Shown here: one piece after another, positions 26,352-35,616 of the stretch
Layout: each line of letters begins with the position of its first letter
Position numbering within the stretch: position 1 is the first letter of the stretch
Assembly (NCBI GenBank): GCA_040384325.1
Contig: JAZKJL010000001.1
Span: 682,001 to 746,000, forward strand
Length of the DNA stretch: 64,000 bases
Direction: 5' to 3'
Source: JACMLX01 sp040384325
GTDB taxonomy: Bacteria; Gemmatimonadota; Gemmatimonadetes; Gemmatimonadales; Gemmatimonadaceae
Position numbers and translations under genes: made by a program
Notes under the pieces: generated by a model
Seen by the model: only the letters and a program-made list of their open reading frames with translations
Databases searched by the model: none
What the model was told of the DNA's origin: nothing

Positions 26352-27662
26352 ATGCCGACCGATGGCGGCGCGGCGTCCACGGACTACCGCGCGGCCATCG
26401 CTGCACTCGCGGCGCGCACCACGCACGGCGTGCGCCTGGGCCTCGATCGCACGCGTGACCTGCTCGAGGCGTGTGGCTCACCGCACCTGCGCCTGCGTGC
26501 GTTGCACGTGGCCGGCACCAACGGCAAGGGCAGCACCTGCGCCACGCTGGATGCGGTGCTGCAGCAGATGGGCTTCACCACCGGGCGCTACTCGTCGCCG
26601 CACCTGATCGACTTCCGCGAACGGGTCCTGGTGCAGGGTGCGGCCGTGAGCGAAGCGCAGGTGCTCGGCTGGCTCGACGCGCATCGCCGCGACATCGAGC
26701 GCCTGGGCGCGACGTTCTTCGAGGCCACCACGGCGATGGCGTTCGACTTGCTGGTGCAGGCCGGCGTGGACATCGCGGTGATCGAGGTGGGCCTCGGTGG
26801 CCGGCTGGATTCCACCAACGTGATCACTCCGCTGGTGGCAGCCGTGACGGCGATCGGTGTGGACCATCGCGAATACCTCGGCGACACGGTGACGGAGATC
26901 GCGCTGGAGAAGGCGGGCATCTTCAAGCCCGGCGTGCCGGCCGTGATCGGCGATCGTGACCCGCAGGTGATCGCGACGTTGCGCGACGCGGCGATGCGCG
27001 CCGGTGCGTCGTCGGTGCATGTCGCGCCGGAGTTGCTCCCGTTGCACGCCGTGCGCGTGACCGGCGCGGGCACCGAGATCGAACTGGCGGATGGTGCCGG
27101 CATGCTGCGGCTGACCAGTTCGCTCATGGGCGTGCATCAGTCGCAGAACGTCGCGACGGCCGTGACGGTGCTGCGCGCCGCCGGGGCGCCGTTCGTGCCG
27201 TCGCCGGAGTCGCTGGAGGCCGGCGTGCGCGCGACCCGCCTGGCCGGTCGCTTCCAGCGTGTGGGTGCATGGCTGTTCGACGTGGCGCACAACCCCGACG
27301 GCATGGCGACGGTGGTGCGTTCGCTCTCGGTGGTGCCGCTGCCGCGGCCCCTGGCGGCGGTGGTCTGCGTGCTGTCGGACAAGGATTGGCGCGCGATGCT
27401 GGACGAGTTGCTGCCGGTGGTGGACCAGTTGTGGCTCACGGCGGCGCCGACGGCTCCGGCGTCACGTCGCTGGCCGCTGGACGAGGTGGCAGCGTATGCG
27501 CGGCAGGTCGCGGGCGACCGTGTGCAGGTGATGGCGTCACCCGATTTCGCCGCCACGCTCGCGCAGGCACCGCGGTCGGCGGCCACGGTGCTCGTCACGG
27601 GGTCATTTCACACCGTGGGTGATGCGATGGAGCGGTTGGAGATCGATCCCCTTGCCGGGTAA
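26352..27662 (+). CDS. folC: Folylpolyglutamate synthase / dihydrofolate synthase
   Basis: Adds glutamate to dihydropteroate and folates; Mur-ligase fold. The ATP P-loop is HVAGTNGKGSTCATLDA, the folate-binding loop is TTGRYSSPHLIDFRERV, and VIEVGLGGRLDSTNVI is the metal/ATP region. FDVAHNPDGM marks the C-terminal domain. Its 436 residues are normal. Whether it has both activities cannot be decided here. Confidence 0.94.
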   Translation: MPTDGGAASTDYRAAIAALAARTTHGVRLGLDRTRDLLEACGSPHLRLRALHVAGTNGKGSTCATLDAVLQQMGFTTGRYSSPHLIDFRERVLVQGAAVSEAQVLGWLDAHRRDIERLGATFFEATTAMAFDLLVQAGVDIAVIEVGLGGRLDSTNVITPLVAAVTAIGVDHREYLGDTVTEIALEKAGIFKPGVPAVIGDRDPQVIATLRDAAMRAGASSVHVAPELLPLHAVRVTGAGTEIELADGAGMLRLTSSLMGVHQSQNVATAVTVLRAAGAPFVPSPESLEAGVRATRLAGRFQRVGAWLFDVAHNPDGMATVVRSLSVVPLPRPLAAVVCVLSDKDWRAMLDELLPVVDQLWLTAAPTAPASRRWPLDEVAAYARQVAGDRVQVMASPDFAATLAQAPRSAATVLVTGSFHTVGDAMERLEIDPLAG

Positions 27663-27671
27663 GTTTCGCCG

Positions 27672-28967
27672 ATGGCTTCGATCCGCCCACTGAACGGTTT
27701 TCGCGACTTCTATCCGCCGGCATTCGCCGAACGCGCGCACATCTTCGCGACCTGGCGTCGGGTGGCCGCGCGGTACGGGTTCGTGGAGTACGACGGGCCA
27801 CCGCTGGAGCCGCTCGAGCTGTACACGAAGAAGAGCGGCGCGGAGATCGTGGACCAGCTCTACAACTTCGTGGACAAGGGGGGGCGCGACGTCGCGCTGC
27901 GGCCGGAGATGACGCCGACGGTGGCGCGCATGGTGGCGGCCCAAGCCAACGCCCTGCGCAAGCCGGTGCGCTGGTTCTCGATTCCGCAGCTGTTCCGCTA
28001 CGAGCGTGCGCAGCGGGGACGCCTGCGCGAGCACTTCCAGCTCAACGCCGACATCTTCGGCGATGGCGGCGAGAGCACCGATGCGGAGTTGCTGGCACTG
28101 GTGATCGACATCCTGCGCGAGTTCGGGCTGACGAGTGATGACGTGCGCGTGCGGCTGTCCGACCGCCGACTGCTGAACGTGGTGTTGCGGACGATGGGTC
28201 ATCCCGATGACCGGATCCCCGCCATCTACGGTGTGCTGGACAAGCTGGATCGCCAGCCGCGCGAGCTGTCGATCGAGAAGCTGGTGGCGGCCGGCTGCAG
28301 CACCGCGCAGGTGGATGCATTGCTGGCGCTGATCGAGGACACATCCGCGCGTGGGGTGCATGCACTGACCGACCTGCTGCAGGACGGCGACGGTGCCGCG
28401 CGACTGGCGGCGATGCAGGACACGCTGGCGATGGTGCAGTCGCTGATCGGTGTGGACGTTCTGCCGTGGGTGCGGCTCGACCTCACGATCGTGCGCGGCC
28501 TGGCGTATTACACCGGCATCGTGTTCGAGGTGTTCGATGCCAAGGGTGAGCTGCGCGCGGTGTGTGGTGGTGGGCGGTACGATGAACTGCTGCAGGGCCT
28601 CGGCGGCGTGGACATGCCGGCGGCCGGATTCGGATGGGGCGACGTGGTGCTCGGTGAGTTGCTGCGCGATCGTGGCCTGTTGCCGTCACAACCGCCAGCA
28701 CCGGAGTTCTGGGTGGCGGCCGCCGACGACGTGGACACCGGCACGGTGCGGACGGCGGTCGGTGCGCTGCGGCGCGCGGGTCGACGGGTGGAGTACGCCT
28801 TGCGCCCGCAGCAGCTCAGCAAGCAGCTCAAGGCCGCGGTCAGTGCCGGTGCCGCGCAGGCGCTGATCCTGCGCGCTGATGCGCCGGGCACCGGCATCGT
28901 GCGCGACCTCACGAGTGGAACGGAAACATCGGTGGACCTGGCGACCTGGCTCGCCGACCAGCGGTGA
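27672..28967 (+). CDS. hisS: Histidyl-tRNA synthetase
   Basis: Class II synthetase charging tRNA-His. Motif 1 region RPLNGFRDFYPP; motif 2 FRYERAQRGRLREHFQLNADIFG; the histidine-binding signatures LTIVRGLAYYTGIVFEV and CGGGRYDELLQGLGG; motif 3 AAGFGWGDVVLGELL. The C-terminal anticodon-binding domain covers about residues 335-431. The TAA of folC is ten bases upstream. Confidence 0.95.
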   Translation: MASIRPLNGFRDFYPPAFAERAHIFATWRRVAARYGFVEYDGPPLEPLELYTKKSGAEIVDQLYNFVDKGGRDVALRPEMTPTVARMVAAQANALRKPVRWFSIPQLFRYERAQRGRLREHFQLNADIFGDGGESTDAELLALVIDILREFGLTSDDVRVRLSDRRLLNVVLRTMGHPDDRIPAIYGVLDKLDRQPRELSIEKLVAAGCSTAQVDALLALIEDTSARGVHALTDLLQDGDGAARLAAMQDTLAMVQSLIGVDVLPWVRLDLTIVRGLAYYTGIVFEVFDAKGELRAVCGGGRYDELLQGLGGVDMPAAGFGWGDVVLGELLRDRGLLPSQPPAPEFWVAAADDVDTGTVRTAVGALRRAGRRVEYALRPQQLSKQLKAAVSAGAAQALILRADAPGTGIVRDLTSGTETSVDLATWLADQR

Positions 28968-29016
28968 GCGGGCAGGATTCCCAACAGCCGATGCCTTCGT
29001 GCATCGACGGAGCAGC

Positions 29017-30486
29017 ATGAGCGACGACAAGAAGCTTCCGACGCGCGCCGAGGACTTCAGCGCCTGGTACAATGAGCTGGTGCTGAAGGCGGAGCTGGCC
29101 GACTACTCGCCGGTGCGCGGCTGCATGGTGATCCGCCCGGACGGCTACGGCATCTGGGAGCGCATGCAGCTGGCGCTCGACCAGATGTTCAAGGCCACCG
29201 GACATCGCAATGCCTACTTCCCGCTCTTCATCCCGGAAAGCTTCCTGAAGAAGGAAGCCAGCCACGTGGAAGGCTTCGCGCCGGAACTGGCGGTGGTGAC
29301 GCACGGCGGCGGCTCGAAGCTCGAGGAGCCGCTGGTGGTGCGCCCGACGTCGGAGACGATCATCTACCACATGTTCGCGAAGTGGCTGCAGAGCTACCGC
29401 GACCTGCCGTTCCTGTACAACCAGTGGGCCAACGTGGTGCGCTGGGAGATGCGCACGCGCCTCTTCCTGCGCACCACCGAGTTCCTGTGGCAGGAAGGGC
29501 ACACGGCGCACGCGACGCATGACGAGGCCGAGGTGGAGACGCGCCAGATGCTGGGCGTCTATCGCACCTTCATGGAACAGTGGATGGCGATGCCGGTGAT
29601 CACCGGCCAGAAGACCGACAGCGAGCGGTTCGCCGGCGCGCTGCGCACCTACTCGTGCGAGGCGATGATGCAGGACAACCGCGCGCTGCAGGCCGGCACC
29701 TCGCACAACCTTGGCCAGAACTTCTCGAAGGCGTTCGACCTCACGTTCCAGACCGAGGCCGGCGGCATCGAGCACGCCTGGAACACCAGCTGGGGCGTGA
29801 GTACGCGCATGATCGGTGGCCTGGTGATGACGCACGGTGACGACAACGGCCTGCAGATCCCGCCGAAGCTGGCCCCGACCGAAGTCGTGATCGTGCCGAT
29901 CTGGAAGACCGACGAGGAGCGCGCCACGGTGTTCGAGCTGGCGCACAAGGTGAAGGCGGAGATCAGTGGCCGTGAGCGTGGCCTGGTCGGTCGCGTCTCG
30001 GCGCACGTGGACGACCGCATCGGCATCAAGCCGGGTGCCAAGTACTACCACTGGGAATTGCGCGGCATCCCGATCCGCATGGAGATCGGCCCACGTGACG
30101 TGGCCGCCAACCAGTGCGTGCTGGTGCGCCGCGACGTGAAGGGCAAGAACATCGTCTCACTGGATGGCGTGCTGGACACGATTCACGCCATGCTCGACAC
30201 GATGCAGTCCGACATGTTCGCCGCCGCCGTCGCACGTCGCGAGGCCAACAGCCATCGGGGCGAGATCACCTATGATCGCTTCAAGGCGATCATGGACGGC
30301 CCGGGCGGATTCGTGTACGCCGGCTGGAATGGCGACCCGGCGGTCGAGGCGCGGGTGAAGGAAGAGACCAAGGCCACCATCCGCTGCATTCCCGATCCCG
30401 AGTTCCGCTCGCCGGTGGCGCCGACACGCTGCATGGTGACGGGTGAGCCGGCGAAGTACGAGGTGATATGGGCGAAGGCGTACTGA
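29017..30486 (+). CDS. proS: Prolyl-tRNA synthetase, archaeal/eukaryote-like (ProS type 3)
   Basis: Charges tRNA-Pro. The 489-residue protein lacks the large editing insertion of the E. coli type and shows the archaeal-type motifs: SPVRGCMVIRPDGYGIWE, VVRPTSETIIYHMFAKWL, RTTEFLWQEGHTAHAT and the ending YEVIWAKAY with the conserved C-terminal tyrosine. I chose the ATG at 29017, where homology starts; upstream frame belongs to the hisS end. It overlaps lysA by 19 bases. Confidence 0.95.
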   Translation: MSDDKKLPTRAEDFSAWYNELVLKAELADYSPVRGCMVIRPDGYGIWERMQLALDQMFKATGHRNAYFPLFIPESFLKKEASHVEGFAPELAVVTHGGGSKLEEPLVVRPTSETIIYHMFAKWLQSYRDLPFLYNQWANVVRWEMRTRLFLRTTEFLWQEGHTAHATHDEAEVETRQMLGVYRTFMEQWMAMPVITGQKTDSERFAGALRTYSCEAMMQDNRALQAGTSHNLGQNFSKAFDLTFQTEAGGIEHAWNTSWGVSTRMIGGLVMTHGDDNGLQIPPKLAPTEVVIVPIWKTDEERATVFELAHKVKAEISGRERGLVGRVSAHVDDRIGIKPGAKYYHWELRGIPIRMEIGPRDVAANQCVLVRRDVKGKNIVSLDGVLDTIHAMLDTMQSDMFAAAVARREANSHRGEITYDRFKAIMDGPGGFVYAGWNGDPAVEARVKEETKATIRCIPDPEFRSPVAPTRCMVTGEPAKYEVIWAKAY

Positions 30487-31760
30487 CGACGGGGTTCTGG
30501 CGGCGGGACGGCGTGCTGGTCTGCGAGGATGTGCCGCTGACCACCATCGCCGCCGCCGTCGGCACGCCGACCTACGTCTACTCGTCCGCCTCGATTCGCG
30601 CCGCGTACGCGCGACTGGCGGCCGCGTTGCAGGGGTTGCCGGTCCACATCCACTACGCGATGAAGGCCAACTCCAACCTGGCCGTGCTGCGGGTGGTGCG
30701 TGCCTGCGGCGCCGGCGTGGACGTGGTGTCGGCCGGCGAGCTGCACCGCGCCCGTCTCGCCGGGTTCGAGGGCCACGACATCGTCTTCGCCGGTGTGGGC
30801 AAGACGCGCACCGATCTCGAGTACGCGCTCGACGTCGGCGTGCAGTGCGTGAACGTCGAGAGTGAAGAGGAACTGGAGCTGCTTTCGGAGGTCGCATTGG
30901 CTCGCGGCTGCGTGGCGCCGGTGTCGCTGCGCATCAACCCGGGTGTGGTGAACGTGACTGCCGGCCACGCCTACATCGCGACCGGTGAGGAAGGCACGAA
31001 GTTCGGCATCCCGATCACCCGCGGCATCACCGCCGCGCTCCGTGCCGCGTCGCTGCCTGGCATCGCGCTGGTCGGCCTCGACATGCACATCGGCTCGCAG
31101 ATCGCCGAGGTGGAGGCGTTCGCCGATGCACAGCTCCGGCTGCGGGCGCTGCTGGATGCGATCCGTGCCGAGGGCATCACGTCGGTGCGGTCGGTGGATG
31201 TGGGCGGTGGCTTCCCGATCGCGTACAACGACAGCGAGCCGTCCGCCGACCTGGCCGGGTTCGCACGCGTGCTGCACGATGCGTTCGCCGATGCCGACGT
31301 GCAGCTCATCGTCGAACCGGGGCGCTATCTGGTGGCCGCCGCCGGCGTGCTCCTGACGGATGTGCTGTACCGCAAGCAGAGCGGATCGAAGCATTTCATG
31401 ATCGTCGACGCCGGCATGAACGACCTGCTGCGCCCGTCGCACTACGAGGCGCACCACGGCATCGAGCCGGTGCTGAGCAGCGACGCGTCGACGCAGGTGG
31501 TGGACGTGGTCGGTCCCGTGTGCGAAAGCGGCGACTTCCTGGCGCTCGACCGCGAGATGCCGGACGTGGGCTCTGGTACGCTGCTGGCAGTCCGCGACGC
31601 CGGCGCCTACGGCTATGTGATGAGTTCCAACTACAACTCGCGCCCCAACCCCGCCGAGGTGCTGGTGGATGGTGACCGCTGGGCCGTGGTCACGGTGCGA
31701 CAGACCCTCGATGAGCTGGTGCGTCATGAGCGCATCTCACCCGACTGGAGAGACGCCTGA
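30468..31760 (+). CDS. lysA: Diaminopimelate decarboxylase
   Basis: Last step of lysine synthesis, removing CO2 from meso-diaminopimelate; PLP enzyme. The 430-residue sequence holds the PLP lysine in HYAMKANSNLAVLR, the DVVSAGELHRA and GVGKTRTDLEYAL stretches, GLDMHIGSQI, and the catalytic cysteine region PVCESGDFLALDRE. AYGYVMSSNYNSRPNPAEVLV is the family end motif. It overlaps proS at the start and shares a base with the phosphodiesterase start. Confidence 0.95.
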   Translation: MGEGVLTTGFWRRDGVLVCEDVPLTTIAAAVGTPTYVYSSASIRAAYARLAAALQGLPVHIHYAMKANSNLAVLRVVRACGAGVDVVSAGELHRARLAGFEGHDIVFAGVGKTRTDLEYALDVGVQCVNVESEEELELLSEVALARGCVAPVSLRINPGVVNVTAGHAYIATGEEGTKFGIPITRGITAALRAASLPGIALVGLDMHIGSQIAEVEAFADAQLRLRALLDAIRAEGITSVRSVDVGGGFPIAYNDSEPSADLAGFARVLHDAFADADVQLIVEPGRYLVAAAGVLLTDVLYRKQSGSKHFMIVDAGMNDLLRPSHYEAHHGIEPVLSSDASTQVVDVVGPVCESGDFLALDREMPDVGSGTLLAVRDAGAYGYVMSSNYNSRPNPAEVLVDGDRWAVVTVRQTLDELVRHERISPDWRDA

Positions 31761-32272
31761 TGCGCATTGGGTTGATGGCTGACACGCACGATCGCGTGGA
31801 TGCAGTGGCCGAGCTGGCCGGACGCATGGCCGCCGGGGGCGTGGGCTACGTGATCCACGCCGGTGATTTCTGCGCACCGTTCTCGCTCAAGCCGATCCAG
31901 GATCTGCAGCTGGCGCTGAACGGCGTGTTCGGACGGAACGACGGCGATCATCAGGCGCTGCGGGCGATGGCGATGACGGGACTGGGTTCGGAGCTGTTCG
32001 AGTCGCCCCACAGTTTCGAGTTGATGGGCAAGAGCATCCTGGTGGTGCATGACCTGAACGAGGCCGTGGCCCGCTCGATCGAGGCACACGACATCGTGAT
32101 CCACGGCTTCACGCATCGTGAGGAGATGAAGACGCGCGGCAAGACACTGATCGTGAATCCCGGGGAAGCCTGTGGCTGGCTGCACGGCGCCCCGACGGCC
32201 GCGATCCTCGATCTCGACTCACGACAGGTCGAGATCATCAAGTTGACCGAAGGCAACTGGAGCACCCGGTGA
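31760..32272 (+). CDS. YfcE/MJ0936-type metallophosphoesterase
   Basis: A 170-residue calcineurin-like phosphoesterase. The metal-binding signature reads GLMADTHDRVDAV at the start, then HAGDFCAPFS, the FGRNDGDH motif (usually GNCD or GNND) and HGFTHREE near the C-terminus. Family members hydrolyse phosphodiester bonds; the natural substrate is not known. It is embedded between lysA and guaA with overlaps at both ends. Confidence 0.87.
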   Translation: MRIGLMADTHDRVDAVAELAGRMAAGGVGYVIHAGDFCAPFSLKPIQDLQLALNGVFGRNDGDHQALRAMAMTGLGSELFESPHSFELMGKSILVVHDLNEAVARSIEAHDIVIHGFTHREEMKTRGKTLIVNPGEACGWLHGAPTAAILDLDSRQVEIIKLTEGNWSTR

Positions 32273-33810
32273 GCAGTCGCATCCTGATCATCGACTGCGG
32301 ATCGCAGTTCACGCAGCTCATCGCACGCCGTGTCCGCGAGGCACGCGTCTTCTCCGAGATCCATCCCTCCACCAGGTCGCTGGAGTGGATCCGGGAGTGG
32401 AAGCCCACCGGCATCATCCTCAGTGGTGGTCCGAGCTCGGTCACCGACGCGGGCGCGCCGACGATCGATCCGGCGCTGCTCGACGTCGCGCCAGTGCTCG
32501 GCGTCTGCTACGGCATGCAGCTGATCGCGCACCTGCAGGGTGGGAGCGTGATCGGCGGCGGCCGTCGCGAGTACGGTCGCGCCGACGTGGAGGTGCTCGA
32601 GTCAGCGGGCATGTTCGCCGGCTTCGAGGTCGGTGACCGCTCGCAGGTCTGGATGAGCCATGGCGACCACGTGGAAGTGGTGCCGCCCGGGTACGTGCAG
32701 ACCGCGCGCAGCGGAAGCACGGTGGCGGGATTCCGGCACGAATCGAAGCCGATCCACGCGGTCCAGTTCCACGCCGAGGTGATGCACAGCGTGCGTGGCG
32801 CGGAGATGCTGCAGAACTTCCTGTTCGAGGTCTGCCACTGCACGCCTGACTGGACGCCGGGCCACTTCATCGACCAGCAGGTGGCCAGCATCCGCGAGCG
32901 CGTCGGCAACGCACAGGTGATCTGCGGCCTGTCGGGTGGCGTGGACAGCGCGGTCGCGGCGGCGCTCGTGCACAAGGCGATCGGCGACCAGCTGACCTGC
33001 ATCTTCGTCGACACAGGGCTGCTGCGGCTGCACGAGCGCGAGCAGGTGGAGCGCACCTTCGCGTCCGGCCTCGGCATCAAGCTGATCACCGTGCGCGCGG
33101 AGCGTCAGTTCCTCGATGCGCTGGCCGGTCACGCCGAGCCGGAAGTGAAGCGGAAGAAGATCGGGCACACGTTCATCGACGTCTTCGAGCAGGCGAGTGT
33201 CGATGCCGGGAAGGATGCGAAGTTCCTGGTGCAGGGCACGCTCTATCCCGACGTGATCGAGTCGGTGAGCGCGACCGGTGGGCCGTCGGCCACGATCAAG
33301 ACGCACCACAACGTGGGCGGCCTCAAGCCCGACATGCAGTTCAAGCTGATCGAACCGTTGCGCGAGTTGTTCAAGGACGAGGTGCGCAACGTGGGTCGCG
33401 AGCTTGGCCTGCCGGAAGAGATGGTCGGCCGGCATCCGTTCCCAGGTCCGGGACTCGCAATCCGCATCCTTGGCGAGGTGAACGAGCATGCGCTGGAGAT
33501 CCTGCGCAAGTCGGACGCGATCTACCTCGAGGAGATTCGCGCCGCCGGTTTGTATCCGGACATCTGGCAGGCGTTCGCCGTGTTCCTGCCCGTGCGCTCG
33601 GTGGGTGTGATGGGTGATGGGCGCACGTACGAACACGTCATCGCGCTGCGTGCGGTGACCAGCACCGACGGCATGACGGCGGACTGGTTCCCGTTCCCGT
33701 ACGACGTCTTGGGTCGCATCTCGAATCGCATCATCAACGAAGTGGATGGCGTGAACCGCGTCGTGTACGACATCAGCTCGAAGCCTCCGGCGACGATCGA
33801 GTGGGAGTGA
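32269..33810 (+). CDS. guaA: GMP synthase (glutamine-hydrolysing)
   Basis: Converts XMP to GMP. The class I glutaminase domain has the nucleophile in GVCYGMQLIA and the His/Glu pair in HAVQFHAEVMHS. The ATP pyrophosphatase domain carries the PP-loop LSGGVDSAVAAALVHKA, and the dimerisation domain holds GGLKPDMQFKLIEPLRELFKDEVR. It ends with the usual KPPATIEWE. GTG start overlapping the phosphodiesterase stop. Length 513. Confidence 0.97.
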   Translation: MSSRILIIDCGSQFTQLIARRVREARVFSEIHPSTRSLEWIREWKPTGIILSGGPSSVTDAGAPTIDPALLDVAPVLGVCYGMQLIAHLQGGSVIGGGRREYGRADVEVLESAGMFAGFEVGDRSQVWMSHGDHVEVVPPGYVQTARSGSTVAGFRHESKPIHAVQFHAEVMHSVRGAEMLQNFLFEVCHCTPDWTPGHFIDQQVASIRERVGNAQVICGLSGGVDSAVAAALVHKAIGDQLTCIFVDTGLLRLHEREQVERTFASGLGIKLITVRAERQFLDALAGHAEPEVKRKKIGHTFIDVFEQASVDAGKDAKFLVQGTLYPDVIESVSATGGPSATIKTHHNVGGLKPDMQFKLIEPLRELFKDEVRNVGRELGLPEEMVGRHPFPGPGLAIRILGEVNEHALEILRKSDAIYLEEIRAAGLYPDIWQAFAVFLPVRSVGVMGDGRTYEHVIALRAVTSTDGMTADWFPFPYDVLGRISNRIINEVDGVNRVVYDISSKPPATIEWE

Positions 33811-33822
33811 CCGACTGCGTGC

Positions 33823-33842
33823 CGAGGGCATCGGTGCCCTCG
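33823..33842 (+). terminator. Hairpin just after guaA
   Basis: A perfect 8-bp stem (CGAGGGCA / TGCCCTCG) with tetraloop TCGG, twelve bases after the guaA stop. There is no T-tract. Confidence 0.4.
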
Positions 33843-33882
33843 CGTGACTGACGTCGCGTGACGCGGAGTGTCGCCGCCGTCC

Positions 33883-33921
33883 AAGGGTCAGGATCCTGTC
33901 GTCTCGAGGATTCTGACCCTT
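33883..33921 (+). terminator. Strong 15-bp hairpin upstream of kaiC
   Basis: A 15-bp stem with a single G-U pair, arms at 33883-33897 and 33907-33921, and a 9-base loop. It ends in CCCTT. It could end guaA transcription or act in the kai leader; its position 200 bases before kaiC fits either. Confidence 0.5.
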
Positions 33922-34119
33922 CGTCGTCCGTATGCCGAAAGGCTCATACGCATCAGCGCCTTGCGAGAGATGCCGCGTGGCCGACGCTGATGGTGACACA
34001 TCAGCGGTCTGAGCAAGCCCTGCCTCGTGGCGTGGCGTGTGCGTATACACACCGTGATATTGACGGTCGAGCCAACGCTCGGCTCACACGTTGATCAGCG
34101 CACTACCGCGGAGGACCGT

Positions 34120-35616
34120 TTGGCAAGCAGCACGCTGGCAAAAGCGGCAACTGGTATTGATGGGCTCGACGCAATCACCGGCGGCGGCCTGCCGCTCGGT
34201 CGACCGACACTGATCGCAGGTGCCGCCGGCTGCGGCAAGACGATGCTCGCGCTCGAGTTTCTCGTGCATGGCGCGACGAAGCTCGGCGAGCCGGGTGTGT
34301 TCCTGATGTTCGAGGAGAGTGCCGCAGAGTTGAGCGAGAACGTGCGCTCCCTCGGTTTCGACCTCGACGCCTTGCAGGAACAGCAGATGCTGGTGCTCGA
34401 TCACGTGCACGTGGACCGCAGCGAGATCCTGGAGACCGGCGAGTACAATCTCGACGGTCTTTTCATTCGCCTCGGCTACGCCATCGACACGATCGGCGCC
34501 AAGCGCGTGGTGCTCGATACCCTCGAGGCCCTGTTCGGAGGCCTTCCCGACGAGGGCATCCTGCGCGCCGAGTTGCGACGGTTGTTTCGCTGGCTGAAGG
34601 ATCGCGGTGTCTCGGCGATCATCACCGGCGAACGGGGCCGTGAGGCGATAACCAGGCATGGCCTCGAGGAATACGTCGCCGACTGCGTGCTGCTGCTGGA
34701 CCATCGGGTGGAAGACAACGTCTCCACGCGCTGGCTGCGGGTGGTGAAATATCGCGGATCTGCGCACGGGACCAACGAGTACCCATTCATGATCGGCGCC
34801 GAGGGCGTTTCGGTTCTGCCGATCACGTCCCTACGTCTCGAGCATGAGGCGTCCACCGAGCGCATCTCGGTTGGGAACAGCGGCATCGACGAGATGCTGG
34901 GCGGCCTTGGTGTGTATCGCGGCAGCAGCGTGCTGGTGACTGGATCGCCCGGTGCGGGCAAGAGCAGCGTCGGTGCCACGATCGCAGACGCGACGTGCCG
35001 ACGCGGCGAGCGGGCCATGCTCTTCGTCTTCGAGGAGTCGGCCAGTCAATTACTGCGCAACATGAAATCCATCGGGCTCGACCTGCAACACTGGATCGAC
35101 GCCGGGCTGCTCCAGGTGCATGCCTCGCGGCCCACGCACTATGGGTTGGAGCAGCACCTGATGCTGCTGCACGACACCATCGGCGCCTTCAAGCCGTCGG
35201 TGGTGGTGGTGGACCCGATCAGCAACCTCTCGCTCAACCGCCAGCTGACGCAGCTGGAGGCGACACTGATGCGCCTGGTGGACATGCTGAAGCAGCAGCA
35301 GATCACCGGCGTGTTCACCAACCTCACCAGCGAATCCGGTGCAGTGCAGGAGGTGGCGACGATCGGCGTCAGCTCGTTGATGGACACGTGGCTGGTGCTC
35401 TCCAACATGGAGTCGAACAGCGAGCGCATTCGCACCATACAGGTCGTGAAGTCGCGTGGCATGCCGCACTCCAACCAGGTGCGCGAGTTCGAGCTGACGC
35501 ACAACGGCATCCAGCTGTTCAACGTGGTGCGCGAAGGGGCGCGGGTGGTGACCGGCGCGGCGCGGGCGATGCACAATGGCGCCGAGCATGGCGCAGTGGT
35601 CGCGGGGGTCCGATGA
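34120..35616 (+). CDS. kaiC: KaiC-like two-domain RecA-fold ATPase/kinase
   Basis: A 498-residue double-domain KaiC homologue. Domain CI: Walker A GAAGCGKT (residues 34-41), catalytic Glu pair 65-66 (FEES) and Walker B-like VVLDTLEALF. Domain CII: Walker A GSPGAGKS (275-282), Glu pair 305-306 (FEES) and VVVVDPISNL. Where cyanobacterial KaiC has the phosphorylated Ser-Thr pair, this protein has Ser418-Ser419 (VSSLMDT). I chose TTG 34120 because GGAGGA lies at the right distance; a GTG at 34027 would add 31 residues unlike the family. The stop overlaps the first kaiB (ATGA). Autophosphorylation and ATPase roles are inferred from family. Confidence 0.9.
   Translation: MASSTLAKAATGIDGLDAITGGGLPLGRPTLIAGAAGCGKTMLALEFLVHGATKLGEPGVFLMFEESAAELSENVRSLGFDLDALQEQQMLVLDHVHVDRSEILETGEYNLDGLFIRLGYAIDTIGAKRVVLDTLEALFGGLPDEGILRAELRRLFRWLKDRGVSAIITGERGREAITRHGLEEYVADCVLLLDHRVEDNVSTRWLRVVKYRGSAHGTNEYPFMIGAEGVSVLPITSLRLEHEASTERISVGNSGIDEMLGGLGVYRGSSVLVTGSPGAGKSSVGATIADATCRRGERAMLFVFEESASQLLRNMKSIGLDLQHWIDAGLLQVHASRPTHYGLEQHLMLLHDTIGAFKPSVVVVDPISNLSLNRQLTQLEATLMRLVDMLKQQQITGVFTNLTSESGAVQEVATIGVSSLMDTWLVLSNMESNSERIRTIQVVKSRGMPHSNQVREFELTHNGIQLFNVVREGARVVTGAARAMHNGAEHGAVVAGVR

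Larger units (their letters stand above)
33811..34119 (+). other. 309-base gap between guaA and the kai cassette, rich in inverted repeats
   Basis: I see no convincing gene here. It holds at least four hairpin-forming repeats: 33823-33842, 33883-33921, 33929-33950 (CGTATG / CATACG with a GAAA loop inside) and 33985-34006 (perfect CGCTGATG / CATCAGCG around GTGACA). A TTGACG occurs at 34060-34065, but no good -10 box follows it. GGAGGA at 34110-34115 is the ribosome site of kaiC. Confidence 0.6.

Noticed and set aside
34036..34056. An imperfect palindrome around GTATAC upstream of kaiC, considered as an operator
   Set aside because: Two mismatches in the flanks and no second copy in the window; too weak to call.
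33858..34094. A 78-codon frame just upstream of kaiC, considered as a possible kaiA-like or small regulator gene
   Set aside because: It crosses several hairpins, has no ribosome site and no resemblance to any family.
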